DNA of 64,000 nt from NCBI GenBank assembly GCA_027886175.1, contig JAJNNQ010000006.1, forward strand, positions 4,340,001 through 4,404,000, in the 5' to 3' direction. The notes below the pieces were generated by a model, which was not told the origin of the DNA, did not search any database, and saw only the letters and a program-made list of their open reading frames with translations. Shown here piece by piece: positions 24,101 through 35,445 of this stretch (its first letter is position 1; each line of letters opens with the position of its first letter). The translations under genes were made by a program, and so were the position numbers. The DNA comes from Phylloscopus collybita. Its lineage: Eukaryota; Chordata; Aves; Passeriformes; Phylloscopidae.

Positions 24101-24824
24101 AACTGCTAAGTACAAGGAATGAGAACACCATCAATCTGCCATATGGCTGTGTTGCAGAATGTTGCTACACAAAGATGTTTTCAATTCCTCTCATTTTTTT
24201 AAGAATTACCATGTGTTAATATATTTTGGATGTAATTGAATGTTGTTTATGCTCTTATTCATCTTCATTCTAGTAAGAAAAAACCATCAAAACAGATTTT
24301 CAATGATTAACAATGGTAGAATTTGTCTTCCCCATTTTCTTCTTGAATATGAATCTGGTTATTAATCTGGAGAGCTGCTGGAGAAAAAGCAGCAATGCAT
24401 ATAAATACAAAGCTGTGACGTGTATCACGTGGCAGAATTTGTTCTCTGGGGACCTTCTCCTTAACCAAAGATCTTTTACTGACACGTTGTCTGTATTTCC
24501 ACAGCTATTGCTCAATGTAGCATGTATGTTAAGAGTGTTAAAACTGAGAGTAAAATGAACTCACTCCTTGCAGATACTCAAGAGGCCTCTTCTCCAAGAA
24601 AAAAAAAAACAAACTTCTCACAAATTTGTTACAACCGTGCATTATGAGTTTTATAAAATACTATTACAAATTAATTGTTTAGACATCTTCTTAGTGATTT
24701 TCAATTTGTTGATGGATTGTGTCGTGAAGCATGTAATTCCTGGAGCAAATAATTTCAAAAATGTTTTCATTCTCTCTCCCTAGGTAACCACACTATCTGT
24801 GTGTGAGCAGTTGAGCCCAACCAA
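21106..24824. other. AT-rich non-coding stretch
   Basis: Only chance frames of 60 to 81 codons. Includes the G/T tract at 23686 and T/C runs at 23522-23550. Confidence 0.5.
23686..23767 (+). repeat. G/T-rich low-complexity tract
   Basis: Runs of G (up to five) and T with very few A or C on this strand. Confidence 0.85.
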
Positions 24825-25290
24825 CAGCTAAGCCCTCACCTGATGACTTGCCCAGACAGCTGCCCCCAGAGAGGTGGAAGAGAGGAATGGAAGATCGAAA
24901 GCTGAAAACCCATGAGCCAAGGTTAAGGCAATATAATAATTGACGAAAAGTTTCTCACACAAGCAAATAAAATACGGAATTAATTTGCTACTTCCCATCG
25001 GCAGGCAGAAGTTTGCTGCAGTGCTTGGCTTCAGTACACACAGAAGTTCTTGGGAAAACACTGTAATCACAAACTTCCCCCCTCCCCTTTTACCTGAGCT
25101 TTTATTTCTTAGCATACCTTCATATCCCTCTGTCCAGCTAGGAGCTGCTGCTCTGGCTGTGTCCCCTAGTAATTTCTTGTGTTCTCCCAGCCTGCTGTCT
25201 TTGTGGTGGGATCAGAGTGAGAAAAACACAAAACCTTGACACAGATTTAAATCAGAGCACCCCGATAACACCTCAGACAGAGCAAGCTAA
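24825..25290 (-). mobile_element. Diverged avian ERV LTR
   Basis: Read on the plus strand it follows, in order, the reverse complement of a common avian ERV LTR. The blocks are 'aaaacccatgagccaaggtt', 'tctcacacaagcaaataaaa', 'acttcccatcggcaggcaga', 'cttggga.aacac', 'cttcccccctcccctttta', 'gctctggctgtgtcccctag' and 'ttgtgttctcccagcctgct'. In the canonical direction the family begins with TGTGCTGGTTTTGGC, but that part is missing or unreadable at the right edge, so this is a fragment. The open frames of 95 and 99 codons on opposite strands are incidental. No target duplication could be placed. Confidence 0.7.
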
Positions 25291-26704
25291 CCATGTTAAT
25301 GACTCACTCTTCTTGGAGTCCCATTATTGTACTGCTGACCTAGGTTCTTGCCTGAAAAATTCTTGCTTTAAAAAAAAGGAATAGCCAAAACAAATGTAAT
25401 TATTTTAAGCTTTTTGTTTATTTTCTCTTATGCATTTTATCTGTCATGAAGGTATTTGCACAGAAAGAAAATCTGGGTCAGCATGTCTGTGCCTGTCTTA
25501 ACACCAAATTCTTTCCTTAGAAAGATTCCCTAGCAGGTTACTTGTAAATGTATATATTCATACACACACATACACATAAATATGAATTAATGTACAATTA
25601 TATATACACATTATATGTATATTTTTATATAACAAATGTGGTTTGGTTTTAGTTGGGGTTTTGGGGAATTTCCATCAGCTAAAGACAACAGAAAGCAATG
25701 AAAGCACACAACGTTTTTCATTATTTTCAATATTTTATACTTTGTAGAGGTAAGAATTTATAAGAATTTAACAATTTTGAATCACACAGACTATCCCAGC
25801 TTAATTGCTTTTCAATATTTTTTGTTTCATTATATTTTTTCTCCCTGTTTTTTAGAGTTAACTCCACTGCGGTTGAAGGATTTTTAACTTTTAATTTTAA
25901 TAGGTGATATAACTAAGTTTTTTAAAATCACCTGACCTAAATTATCCATGGCATAACTCCTAGTTGATTTTGCTGCCCCTTGCAATAATGTGTAATACCT
26001 CTGCTTGGGTTAGAATTTGTAATCCACACCTTATTTTGGAAGGAGAAACACTGAGTTTGTCAGGTAAACTATGCACAATATGATGCGCAATACATTAATA
26101 TTGTAAGTTCAAATACATGGTTCTGCATTCAAGGAAACCCAAATTAATATAAAAGAAAAGTATATTTTTCAAGTAGGTTTCAGAGGTAAACTGCAACAAT
26201 TTAAAGCTACTGTATAATCTGCTTTAAAATGTTGTCGTTTTTGGTCGTGTAATTGGCTTTTTGTTTCTCAGCAGAGGGGCTATAAAGCAGTTGTGATCCA
26301 GAATTTGTACGTACACAGACTACACATGGGCAGGAGATCTGCACAAAGTGATCTGCTCTGTAGAATATACAGCTGATCCTTATTTACAGCTGAATCTTTA
26401 TGCTGTTAGTGACAAGAAAAGAGACATGCTGATTACTGTCAAATGTGTAAACTGTAAAGGTTTTGGTTTTGATATAGAATATATGATGTCTTATATTAAC
26501 CAATAGGGCTCTCTTTGTGTTTGATTCAACCCCTTTGACAGCAAAAGAGAGATTGAATTTTTAGGCCTATTTCAACCATGAAAGGGAGACTTGATCTCTC
26601 TGGAAACTGGGTGGCTTCAGTGCTTACAATTCTTAGACATTTCTTACAGATTTCAGATTTTTTTTCTTTGCTTTCTGTGTTGTTTTATTTTGTTTCCTTG
26701 TTTG

Positions 26705-26705
26705 T

Positions 26706-26729
<24 letters not shown>
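26705..26729 (+). repeat. Poly(T) run of 25
   Basis: Uninterrupted T run preceded by TTG-rich sequence. Confidence 0.9.
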
Positions 26730-26737
<8 letters not shown>

Positions 26738-27265
26738 GTTGACTTGATGAAAGAAATCCACCATATTTTTCAGAGTCTGGGAAATCTAAAATCACAGATT
26801 GTTCTTGTGTTACAAGCAAATAAATACAATGTTATTTGTCTAGTTTGATATGTAAGACAGATAAGCAAGATTCACAAACCATTTTACATTAATCTTACAT
26901 CCACACACATACACTTATATACCTATTATTTTGTAGATTTAGGAGCATTTTGAGGATCATTTTCTCTTTATGGTAAAATGCACAAGCTTTCTTTCACATC
27001 AGTCGAAATTAACATAAAAGTACAAGAACACATTTGTGAGAATATGGGCATGAGTCTATGTTCTCTTATAAGGGCTGTCTTTCTCAAAGACCTGTCTTTG
27101 TGGGCCTGTTTTATAAGAAGTAAAGATTTGGAGTCAGTAATCTTTTATTTGCAGTTTTAAAGTAAGGCTTTTACTACTAAATTCACAAAAATCCATAGAC
27201 TTATAGACCTAAATGGGGTACAAGCAGACACATAGCTGTATTTATAACAAGTTGAAAATAGCTCC

Positions 27266-27301
27266 TTAATATAACCAATAGCTCCTATTTGGTTATATTA
27301 A
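27266..27301. repeat. Inverted repeat, 13-bp perfect arms
   Basis: 'ttaatataaccaa' (27266-27278) and its reverse complement (27289-27301) flank ten bases, of which TAG and CTA can pair further. The word 'aatagctcct' also occurs twice, at 27258 and 27278. Confidence 0.8.
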
Positions 27302-28880
27302 ATAAATTTATTGATCTATAAATAATGAAGAAACAAGTAAAAAATTGCAAGTCACCAAGTACAATTGTATTTTGAACTGTGACTTCATAACTTACTTCTT
27401 TAGGAATATACATGCTTAACTATCTAAACTGTTTAAAAAAAAAAGTAAACTTCATTTGATTATTGAAAACGGCACTTTTTGAATTTTGTATTTATGCATA
27501 ATTAATATCATTAGACTTAGACAATGAAGTAATTTCTGTGGCTTGCAATTGATTCCCTGTTCATTCCACTTACATCTGTAAGTTTTTTAAAACTTTTCCA
27601 CAGACATATGAGACATAATAACTATGTGCTCACTCTAAGGCAGTCCATTTCAAAGTACAAATTTGAGCTGACTTATTGAAATCATCATATGATTGTACAA
27701 AATTATTCTCTTGGAACATAACATTAGCATATGTAACAGCAAACTAGGCTGTTTATGTATGAACTATGCTCTCCCTTTAGAGATGGGTGAATAGGTAGAT
27801 CCAAAAAAGGGCTTATATCACCATTTGGGGTTCATTGATGGCAAATCTTTTGAGCTTCTCTAATCAGATTTTGGCACCATATGGAAAGCATCTGTTTTAT
27901 CCTGTGCTAATCTGCCCTTCTTTCACCAAATCTCTGGTGAATATAAATAGAAATTGAACAATTGTCATCCGGTTTTAGATCCAAAATAGAACAGAGTCAG
28001 GCTAATGCTGAAATTTTACCTTTTTGCTAATATGCACTGCTTGGCAATTGCTACAGAAAAATCAATGGAGAAAAGTTTACTTGAATTCCAATCTAAGAAA
28101 TGTAACAGCTCATATTTGCCAGAATAGAACACAAAATGTCTTGGCTGTCAGATTTTTTATGAGAAAAAAGTACTGTGCTGATTCCTTTCCAGGGACAAAA
28201 TCTGGGCTTACAAATAGGTGTGAGAGTCTCACCCAAATGCCTGACAGTTTTCCCGCTGTTTTCCCATGGGGATATTAACAATTCACCATGTACTGCCATG
28301 GTCTGATCAGAAGACATCATAACACACAGGGTAATAAGGGAAGGAGTATCTCACATCTCTCAGCTGAAAGTTTAGGCTCAGCCAGATACTAATGAACAGG
28401 GAACAAATGTACTGCAGTAAAAGACAGCACTAACAGTTTCAGATTTCTTGGTCATAAACGTATTCTATTAAAACTTCCTTCTGCTTTGTAAAGCTGGTAG
28501 GGAAAATGCTATTTTAGAATTTGTTCTAACCCGTACAGAAATACTGACTCAGAAACTACAGATATAATGTGAGTTGAATAAAAAGTACTTAAAGGTGAAT
28601 ACTGATTAATTCTCTAAGGAATTGATGGTAGAAGAAAAGAAGTAGTATAAAGATAATACAATTCAGAAAATCCAACATGGATAACTCAGAAAACTAAGAG
28701 ACAAGGTTCTTCAGAGAGAGAGAGACAGAGTGTAATGTATGAAGAAGTGTGAGGGATCTGGCAGTAATGGAAAAGCTGAGATTATACTCATAATGGCAGA
28801 ATATAAAATTTCCCAGCTAAGATAGGAAGCCTATTAAGAGAGGAATAAAGGACCAGAAATTCTTCAATGACATGAAAATA

Positions 28881-28920
28881 AATATTAGATAAATAAATCA
28901 AATATTAGATAAATAAATCA
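28881..28920 (+). repeat. Exact tandem duplication, 20 bp x 2
   Basis: The 20-base unit beginning AATATTAGAT occurs twice without a difference. Confidence 0.95.
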
Positions 28921-29444
28921 AAAATGGAAACAAAGGTAGATGTCTAAGAATAGGGGGAAAAAAAAGGGATAAAATCGGGGAAACTGAGGTGTAAAACAGA
29001 TTTTCCATTAGGAAAGAACAGAAGAGCCCAAGAGAAGAAAATTAAAAATAAGAAAAAAAGAAGCAGAGATACATAACCAATTTTGAATTAGGTAAAGATC
29101 AAGACAAATGTTACCTTCTTTGTTTTAAAAAAAATACAAATAAATAAACAACTCCCATCTTTTTAACTATACATAAAAAGAAATAAAATTTATGAATTTT
29201 TATACAGAAAATAAAAAAGAAAGAACAAACAGTCTTTTATAAAATAGCACTCTACTTTATAGAATTCAATTTGTGCATCTTGACTAAACTAATCTTAAAT
29301 TAATATTTTTACATAAGGAGCTACTTTTTAAAAATGTGTAGACTCCTGGAAAATAATATATTTGACTTCTGATATCCAGAGTTCTAACTGGAGTAAGCTT
29401 AACACTGAACCATAAAAAACATGATGAATAAAAATAAAAAAAGG

Positions 29445-29470
29445 AAAAAAAAAAAAAAAAAAAAAAAAAA
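29445..29470 (+). repeat. Poly(A) run of 26
   Basis: Uninterrupted A run after an A-rich lead (29413-29442). Confidence 0.9.
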
Positions 29471-29921
29471 GAACCCAGAGCATTACAGTTATGTTCGCCT
29501 AGCTCCAATTTCTGGCAGGATTCTGTAACAAAAATTATTAAGAAATCAATTTATAAGAACCTCAAAGATAATAGGGTGATAAAAAAGGACAGCATGAGTT
29601 TGTCAAGAACTGATCATGTCAAACTAATCTAATTTCTTTCCCTGACAGTCTAACAGGCCAAGTGAATAAAGAAGCAGGAGGTTAGGTACAGATTGACTTT
29701 ATTATGGCTTTTTTGACACTGCCATGCATGACATTCTTATAAGCAAGCTAAGAAAATGCAGTTAAGATAGAATCACCCACTTAAATTTACTCTTGAAAAG
29801 TAGTTATTAAAGTCTTACCTATCCTAGGAAGATGCTTTGAGTGATTCCTCATGGGTCTACCTACCCCTGCCTTGTTTTCATTAATAGCTGGAATGGATGA
29901 AGTGTGTAAAGAGATTCACAG

Positions 29922-30362
29922 CATCACAGAATCAATTAGGTTGAAAAAAACTTCTGAGATCATTGAGTCCAACCAATGAGCCAACACCACCCTGTCAACT
30001 GAATGCCACTGAGCGCCACATCCCTTGTTTCCTTAAACACCTCCGTCACCTCCCTGGGCAGCCCACTCTGATATCTAGTCAAGCCTTCTGTGAAGAAATT
30101 TTTCCTAATATCCAACCTAAACCTCCCCTGGTTCAGTTTAAAACAACATCCTCTTGCCCTGTCACTGGTTGCCTGGGAGAAGAGACAGACCCCCACCTGG
30201 TTACAACCTCCTTTCAGGCAGCTGTAGGGTCATAAGGTCAGTCCTGACTCTCATTTTCTCCCTGGCTCCCTCAGTCACTTCTCATAGGATTTGTGCTCCA
30301 GACTCTTCACCAACTCTTTTGCCCTTCTCTGGGCATGTTCCAGCACTTCAGTGTCCTTCCTG
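29922..30362 (-). mobile_element. CR1 LINE 3' region
   Basis: In the plus reading this is the reverse complement of the CR1 3' untranslated region. It starts at 'atcacagaatcaattaggtt' and runs through 'gatcattgagtccaacca', 'acctccctgggcagcccact', 'ttcctaatatccaacctaaa' and 'gcccttctctgggcatgttc'. It ends near 'gtgtccttcctga'. It is fairly well preserved and non-coding; the 78- and 90-codon frames inside are by-products. It is truncated well short of ORF2. Confidence 0.93.
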
Positions 30363-31853
30363 AATGAATTACATCATAGTAGAAGAGATTTTCAAGGACA
30401 TTTTCAGCAGAAATTTTCAAGGACAGTTCAATACTATAGTATGATTTGATAAATTCCTACAAAATTCAACAAACTTAAATTCAGAGAATTTCAAGTTGTT
30501 TTTTTATTTTCCAATATGCAAAAAACTCATTGTTTCAGTGTCTACTATGAGTGAGTTGATATTCAGAGAATTTCAGTCAGAGAATACAGAGAAATTCAAT
30601 GCTTATATCAAAACTAAGGCGCTAATGAGAGCTAACTGACTAGAATTTATTTTCTTTTTAAAGACAAACGTGGATTTTGGCCTTATGATAGATTTGAAGC
30701 CAAATATGAGTCAGTTATGCAAAACAGAAAGAACCCTAGTTCTGGAACGTATTAGGATAGTTAATGTTAAGACATTATGATGGTAACAATTCTTGCTCTT
30801 TGCCGCACTGGCTGGAATCCTTCCACCTCTTAACACCCAAAGACTGTAATCCACAAAATAGCAGTAAGTGAGGAGACAGACCTTTGATCTACTGTTAATT
30901 GGTTTTAGTGTTTCTTTAAAATATGTATCATAACTTGATAGATTTAAGGATATCAATTCTAGTATGATATTTGTAAAAAAGAAATGTCTAGGCAATAATA
31001 TTGGTGCATTTCTGTACGCTAAAAAAACCTTTCTCCCAGTTAGGGTGACTAATATGAGATTCCACAAATTCAGTTGTCAGTGAGAAAGCTGGTTTGAGCA
31101 TGTTGAAAAGTAAAGCTTCATACAGGACACATGCTGGTTCAGAAAGATCTTCCAGCTTATGAAGACAGAGAAAATGAAATCTAAATTCTCCCATTTCTTG
31201 GTGGTATTATTCATATTCTCACTTACAACTTAAGTTGCAGATTTAAGCTGCAGACAAAATAGGAGAGTGAGAGCATTATTGTATACTATTAGGAAGGTGT
31301 ACTGCACAGGCATACTTCTTTCACTCCAGCTATGTAAAGGACTGGCTGAGCCTTTACATGATATTCTTTAAAAGCTAAAATAACTATAATCAGTCCATGC
31401 ATTAAGTGTACTTTGTAATAGCTCATTTGTCGTGTTGCATTTTTATTCCAATAAAGAAGTTTATAAATTTTCAAGCAATTCTACTGCATTTTAAGCATTA
31501 GTCCATCCTGGGAATTGAAGAGCCACTCAACTTCTAGAGCTCAGCTGACAAGGCAAATCCAAGGCATGCAGTTATTTGAATGGCTTATTAAACTTAAATC
31601 ATAACCAATTAGTAAGGATTGTGCTGTTCCCCTCCCTCATTGGTAAATACTCATTTATTTTCTTGTCTCATTTACTTTCTTGTACATCATTATTAATAAG
31701 CTTTCTCTCCTGCATAAAGCAACATGCCTGCAAAAGAAGATGAAAGGAAACAATGAAGATCTTGCAGATTACACATGCTGACATTTAAGGTATTGTCAGA
31801 TTTTATTCTCTGGGGCTGTGGCCTTGCACTTGTTCATAGCACTTTCTGCTATG

Positions 31854-31955
31854 AAAAAGTTAAAAAAACCCGAAAAAAAACAAAACAAAGAAACCCCCCC
31901 CCAAAAAAAGAAAACAAAACCAAAAAACCAAAAAACAAAAACAAACCAAAAAAAC
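31854..31955 (+). repeat. A/C-rich low-complexity tract
   Basis: Runs of A broken by C, including a run of nine C. It is the complement type of the G/T tracts elsewhere. The Lys/Asn/Pro-rich frames here are by-products. Confidence 0.85.
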
Positions 31956-32380
31956 TATGCACTTATCAGTAACTACAGGAAGGAAGATGGAGGATGGAGA
32001 AAAATCCTACAGAGACCAAAATCATGCCTACTTTCTGGAAAACGTGAAGTTTTGTCCTCACACACAGCTAGAAAAAGCAAAGGGCATGCATGCTGAGAAT
32101 TGAAAGAGCAAATGGTATCTGACAGGGAGAAAAAAACAGGGGAAAAAATTGCAGCTAGTTGTTTAAATTGGTAGTCTCTGTTCCACATTGCAGAAAAAAA
32201 GAGAGTATCGCTATTTCTTTGAAGACATCTGCTGCTGCATGTTGAGAATAATCATTGCAGTGGTGCTGAGAGCTATCCTGTCAGGAGGACATGCATTAAT
32301 TCTGATATTCCTTTTTAACATGTCCTCAGTCTGGAGCAGAAAAACAGACTCTGATGTCACTTTATTTGACTTGAGGTCAA

Positions 32381-32409
32381 TGGCCTCCAAAAACTGGCCT
32401 CCAAAAACT
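32381..32409 (+). repeat. Tandem duplication, 14 bp x 2
   Basis: 'tggcctccaaaaac' occurs twice in a row, followed by one further matching base. Confidence 0.9.
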
Positions 32410-32669
32410 GCTTCAGACATGGAGTTTCTCCAAGGCTACAATTCCTGTACAAGAATGTACAGGCTACATTCACCTACATGTATGAATAAGTTTTCTGAGG
32501 CATAAGGGTTACTGGAAATGGTACTGGATGCCTATGCATATACCCATGCCTAAGTAACTGAATCAGGCCAATTCTTTTTTTTCTGTGATTCACTTTCCTT
32601 GTACCAACAAGGGAAAAGTTTCTTGGGTGAGGCAATGCAACCAAGCATGTAGTGTGATTACCACAGTGG

Positions 32670-32735
32670 TCCTGTGCAGGGCCAGGAGTTGGGCTCGATC
32701 TTTGTGGGTCCCTTCCAGCTCAGCTATATGATTAA
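32670..32735 (+). mobile_element. CR1 LINE 3' tip, short fragment
   Basis: 'cctgtgcagggccaggagtt', 'gggctcgat' and 'gtgggtcccttccagctcag' are the closing part of the CR1 3' end. The tail has decayed to 'tatatgatt'. Confidence 0.85.
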
Positions 32736-34384
32736 TTTCAAGTCATATCATTGTCTGAACTTTTGTGACAAATTAGGCTCTTGTATAAGAGTTAATCAGA
32801 AAAGTTTTGCCAAGAAGGCTATCTTTTGAAAACATGGATTTTTGATTATAGAATAAAATATTCCAAGATTATGGAATTTTCCCCATTATCTTCATTGAGA
32901 AAATACTCTGTTTTGATAGGATGATATTCCATTAAAATTCCATTTATGTATAATTATTTTAAAAAGAGATTCCCTTCGGTTTAAAAATTTTTTCTTCTGT
33001 GCCTCTGATTTTCAATATAAATTGCTTCATTTTCTGGCACCACTTACATCACAATATTAATTCATCCTGAGTGTTATAAATAGTGTGAACCACAGGGAAA
33101 TGATGATAAATGTTAGCTTACTGTTTAGCTTAGCTAATGTAGAATAAACTTCCGTCAGCTTCTCACTATGGGTAATAGCTAATGAGATTTCTATCTCATG
33201 CTGCAGCTTAATTGCATAGAGTTGTTCTCTTTGAAAGCTTGCTATCTAATGCAGTTACATGGGGAAAAAAAAAGAGAAAAGATTAAATGTCTAAAAAGAC
33301 TTCAAGTTATCTGCAAAGGTTAGAATTATAACATTACAAAAAATTATAAAGCAAAAAACCCAAGAAGAATCAAAAAAAGTAACAATCTGCTATATTTTCC
33401 GTAGAAATCACTGTCTTAATTTAAAGATTATCTTACCCATTCAAATGGGGTAGTATTTCGGGTGCACAATAGTAATACAAGCTACCAGGTCTGGTGAATT
33501 CCACAACTTTTCTTTGAATTTAGGAATCTGTTATCTACTTTGTGTAATAAATTTAATACCATTGCCGTTTAATATTATTGTCACTTCATTTCATTTCGAA
33601 TTTCAATTCTGCCCTCACATAGTACGTACAAGGTACATTGAAAGATCATGAGACTTAAGAGTTCACTCTTCATATAAGACTTGTTAAATAATAAACAAAA
33701 TAATTAAACATTAAATAAATAAATAATATAATATAATTATGAAATAACTAAAAAAAAGAAGGGTATTACGAGTGTTAGGGGTTTTTTAGCTCTCTTAGCT
33801 AATCTTAAACAGAAATCTTGACTTTATGTATACTGAAACAAAGTCAAACATCACCTTCTTATGTATGTGAAAAGATCTGAGACTACTTTTTCTTCTTCTT
33901 CTGAAGAAGAAACTCTCCAGTAATCTAACTGAAGTGATATTGAGAGCCCATTTATGACTATCAGAATTAATTTGCACATGGGAGGCAAGTGTTCACCATT
34001 CTGAACTAAGAGTTCAAAGATGTCAGGAGAATAAGCCTTTCTTCCTATTACAAATATGGGAATGGAAACTTTTCGTTCCAGAGTATTTTTCTATAAGGAA
34101 TGATAGAAGAAAATTGATGTTGTCTAAGTTCTTTAAATATGTATATCTTTTTACAGAAGAACCTCAAAACAATCTTGAAGAACAGCTTGTCTGTATCACT
34201 TCATTCTTGCAATGCCTTTCTCTCCCTCTATACTTCTTGAAGAGCCCCTAGTGTGTGATCTAGATAGTGTGTGATCTAGATGGGAAGAGGTAGTAAGGGG
34301 AAATAACTAACATCACACAAAGCAAAGTTTAAAAACCTCTTCAGCAGCAGCCTGAGAAACCTGAGAAAATGTATGATTTTTTTT
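32736..34384. other. AT-rich non-coding stretch
   Basis: Nothing recognised beyond small repeats. A 19-base mirror-complement word (TTCTTCTTC-T-GAAGAAGAA) lies at about 33893-33911, and an AT-rich block at 33688-33752. Confidence 0.5.
34250..34281 (+). repeat. Exact tandem duplication, 16 bp x 2
   Basis: 'agtgtgtgatctagat' occurs twice without a difference. Confidence 0.95.
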
Positions 34385-35010
34385 AATGGCATATCAGCAA
34401 GGACCTGTCATTACAGTTTGTGTGGAAGTGTGCGCAGGAAGGGCCCTGAAACTCAGTCAGCTTGACCGGGGAGCAAGGGTATCCAGCTGGCAGAAGATGG
34501 TATCCTGTGTAAACTCTGCACATGCCATGACTGATGCAGCTCCTCAGACAGAGCTGGGATGGGAACACACTGCCACCCACGTGCTGGGCTGCAGGGTGTG
34601 CCCTGCTCCTGTACCAGTACCAGATGGCAACAGTGGGAGTGGCGCCCAAGAAGAACTCCTCCTACACAAAGCAGGGGTATGTAGGCTGAGAATTATCAGG
34701 GAAAGACACTACGGGAATTGCTCCCTGACTTTCCTGAATCAGGAAGGCAAGGCATAGTCTATGGAGGGTTCTCTATCCTCTCTCCACCTGGCAGAATGTG
34801 TTGTCTTAAGGGATAGGGGGTACCAGTGATGAGTTCCTGCAAGGTGCAGCAGGCACACCTCTGCGACTACCCCACCTTCACAGGTGTGCTGGCATAGCAG
34901 GCACAAGGCTGTGCAAGTGGAACTGAGCACTGAGCAGTGACAAGGATGAAGGTTCATCTAGGTTGGCAGTGTCGCTGCATTTAGGTTTGCCTATGCCCTT
35001 CATCAACATC
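34385..35010 (+). mobile_element. Probable CR1 LINE 5'/ORF1-derived segment
   Basis: A GC-richer block. Its plus frame at 34386-34757 and the start of the frame at 34963 recall avian CR1 ORF1. I see a 'PQTELGWEHTATHVLGC' type motif, a Ser/Gly-rich '..DGNSGSG' stretch, a 'VCRLR' word, and later 'SLHLGLPMPFINIKKKK'. The last corresponds to the lysine-rich stretch that precedes the esterase-like part of ORF1. Frames are broken between these parts, so the protein is dead. CR1 3' sequence follows at 35280 in the same orientation. The alternative is an unrelated GC-rich retroelement. Confidence 0.45.
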
Positions 35011-35115
35011 AAAAAAAAAAAAACAAAAAAAACCAAAAAAAAACAAAAAAAAAAAAAAACCAAAAAAAACAACAAACAAACAAACAAAAACCCAAAAACA
35101 AAAACAAAAAAAAAA
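35011..35115 (+). repeat. A-rich tract with interspersed C
   Basis: More than 100 bases of A runs separated by C or CC. It may be an expansion of the lysine-coding A run of CR1 ORF1. The Lys/Asn/Thr-rich plus frame and the Phe-rich minus frames are by-products. Confidence 0.9.
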
Positions 35116-35279
35116 GAGCACAAGCACTGTTGTCTTGAAATCTTTCTCTTGCTGGGAATGATGAGGGAAGAAACAGGCTCCACACCTGGTGTCACTGGTA
35201 AGATTTGGGAGGTTTTGATCATAGGTTTTGTGCAAAGGGAGGTTTAAATTTGAAAAAAAATTATTTGTTGTAAGGGCTA

Positions 35280-35445
35280 TCAAGTGGTGAAGTCCCATCC
35301 CTCAAATTTAAAAAAAAAAAAATGGTGCTTGGGAACACAGTTTAGTGGTGGACTTGTTAGTTTTAGGTGAGTAGTTGAATTCAACAGTCTTAAAGATTTT
35401 TTCAATCTATATGATTCTATAGTTCCATGGTTCTGTATGTATACC
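35280..35445 (+). mobile_element. CR1 LINE 3' end
   Basis: Matches the CR1 3' untranslated region with 'gtggtgaagtcccatccctc', 'tagtggtggacttgttagtt' and the tail 'atatgattctatagttccat'. An A run (35311-35323) interrupts it. Its orientation and nearness to the 34.4-kb segment suggest a single insertion with ORF2 lost. Confidence 0.85.

Larger units (their letters stand above)
25291..29921. other. AT-rich non-coding stretch
   Basis: No gene recognised. Small repeats inside are listed separately. The 84-codon plus frame at 28024-28278 has no recognised family. Confidence 0.5.
30363..32669. other. AT-rich non-coding stretch
   Basis: A minus-strand 118-codon frame (30711-31067) and other shorter frames show no recognised domain. 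'ttttcaaggaca' recurs at 30388 and 30415, and 'tcagagaatttc' recurs around 30480-30580. Confidence 0.45.

Noticed and set aside
35011..35115. A-rich tract as the poly(A) tail of a processed pseudogene
   Set aside because: No host gene is recognised upstream, no flanking duplication is clear, and the upstream sequence looks more like CR1 ORF1.
34963..35298. Lys-rich and Phe-rich frames around the A-rich tract
   Set aside because: Produced by the A/C tract. Only the short start of the plus frame may reflect CR1 ORF1.
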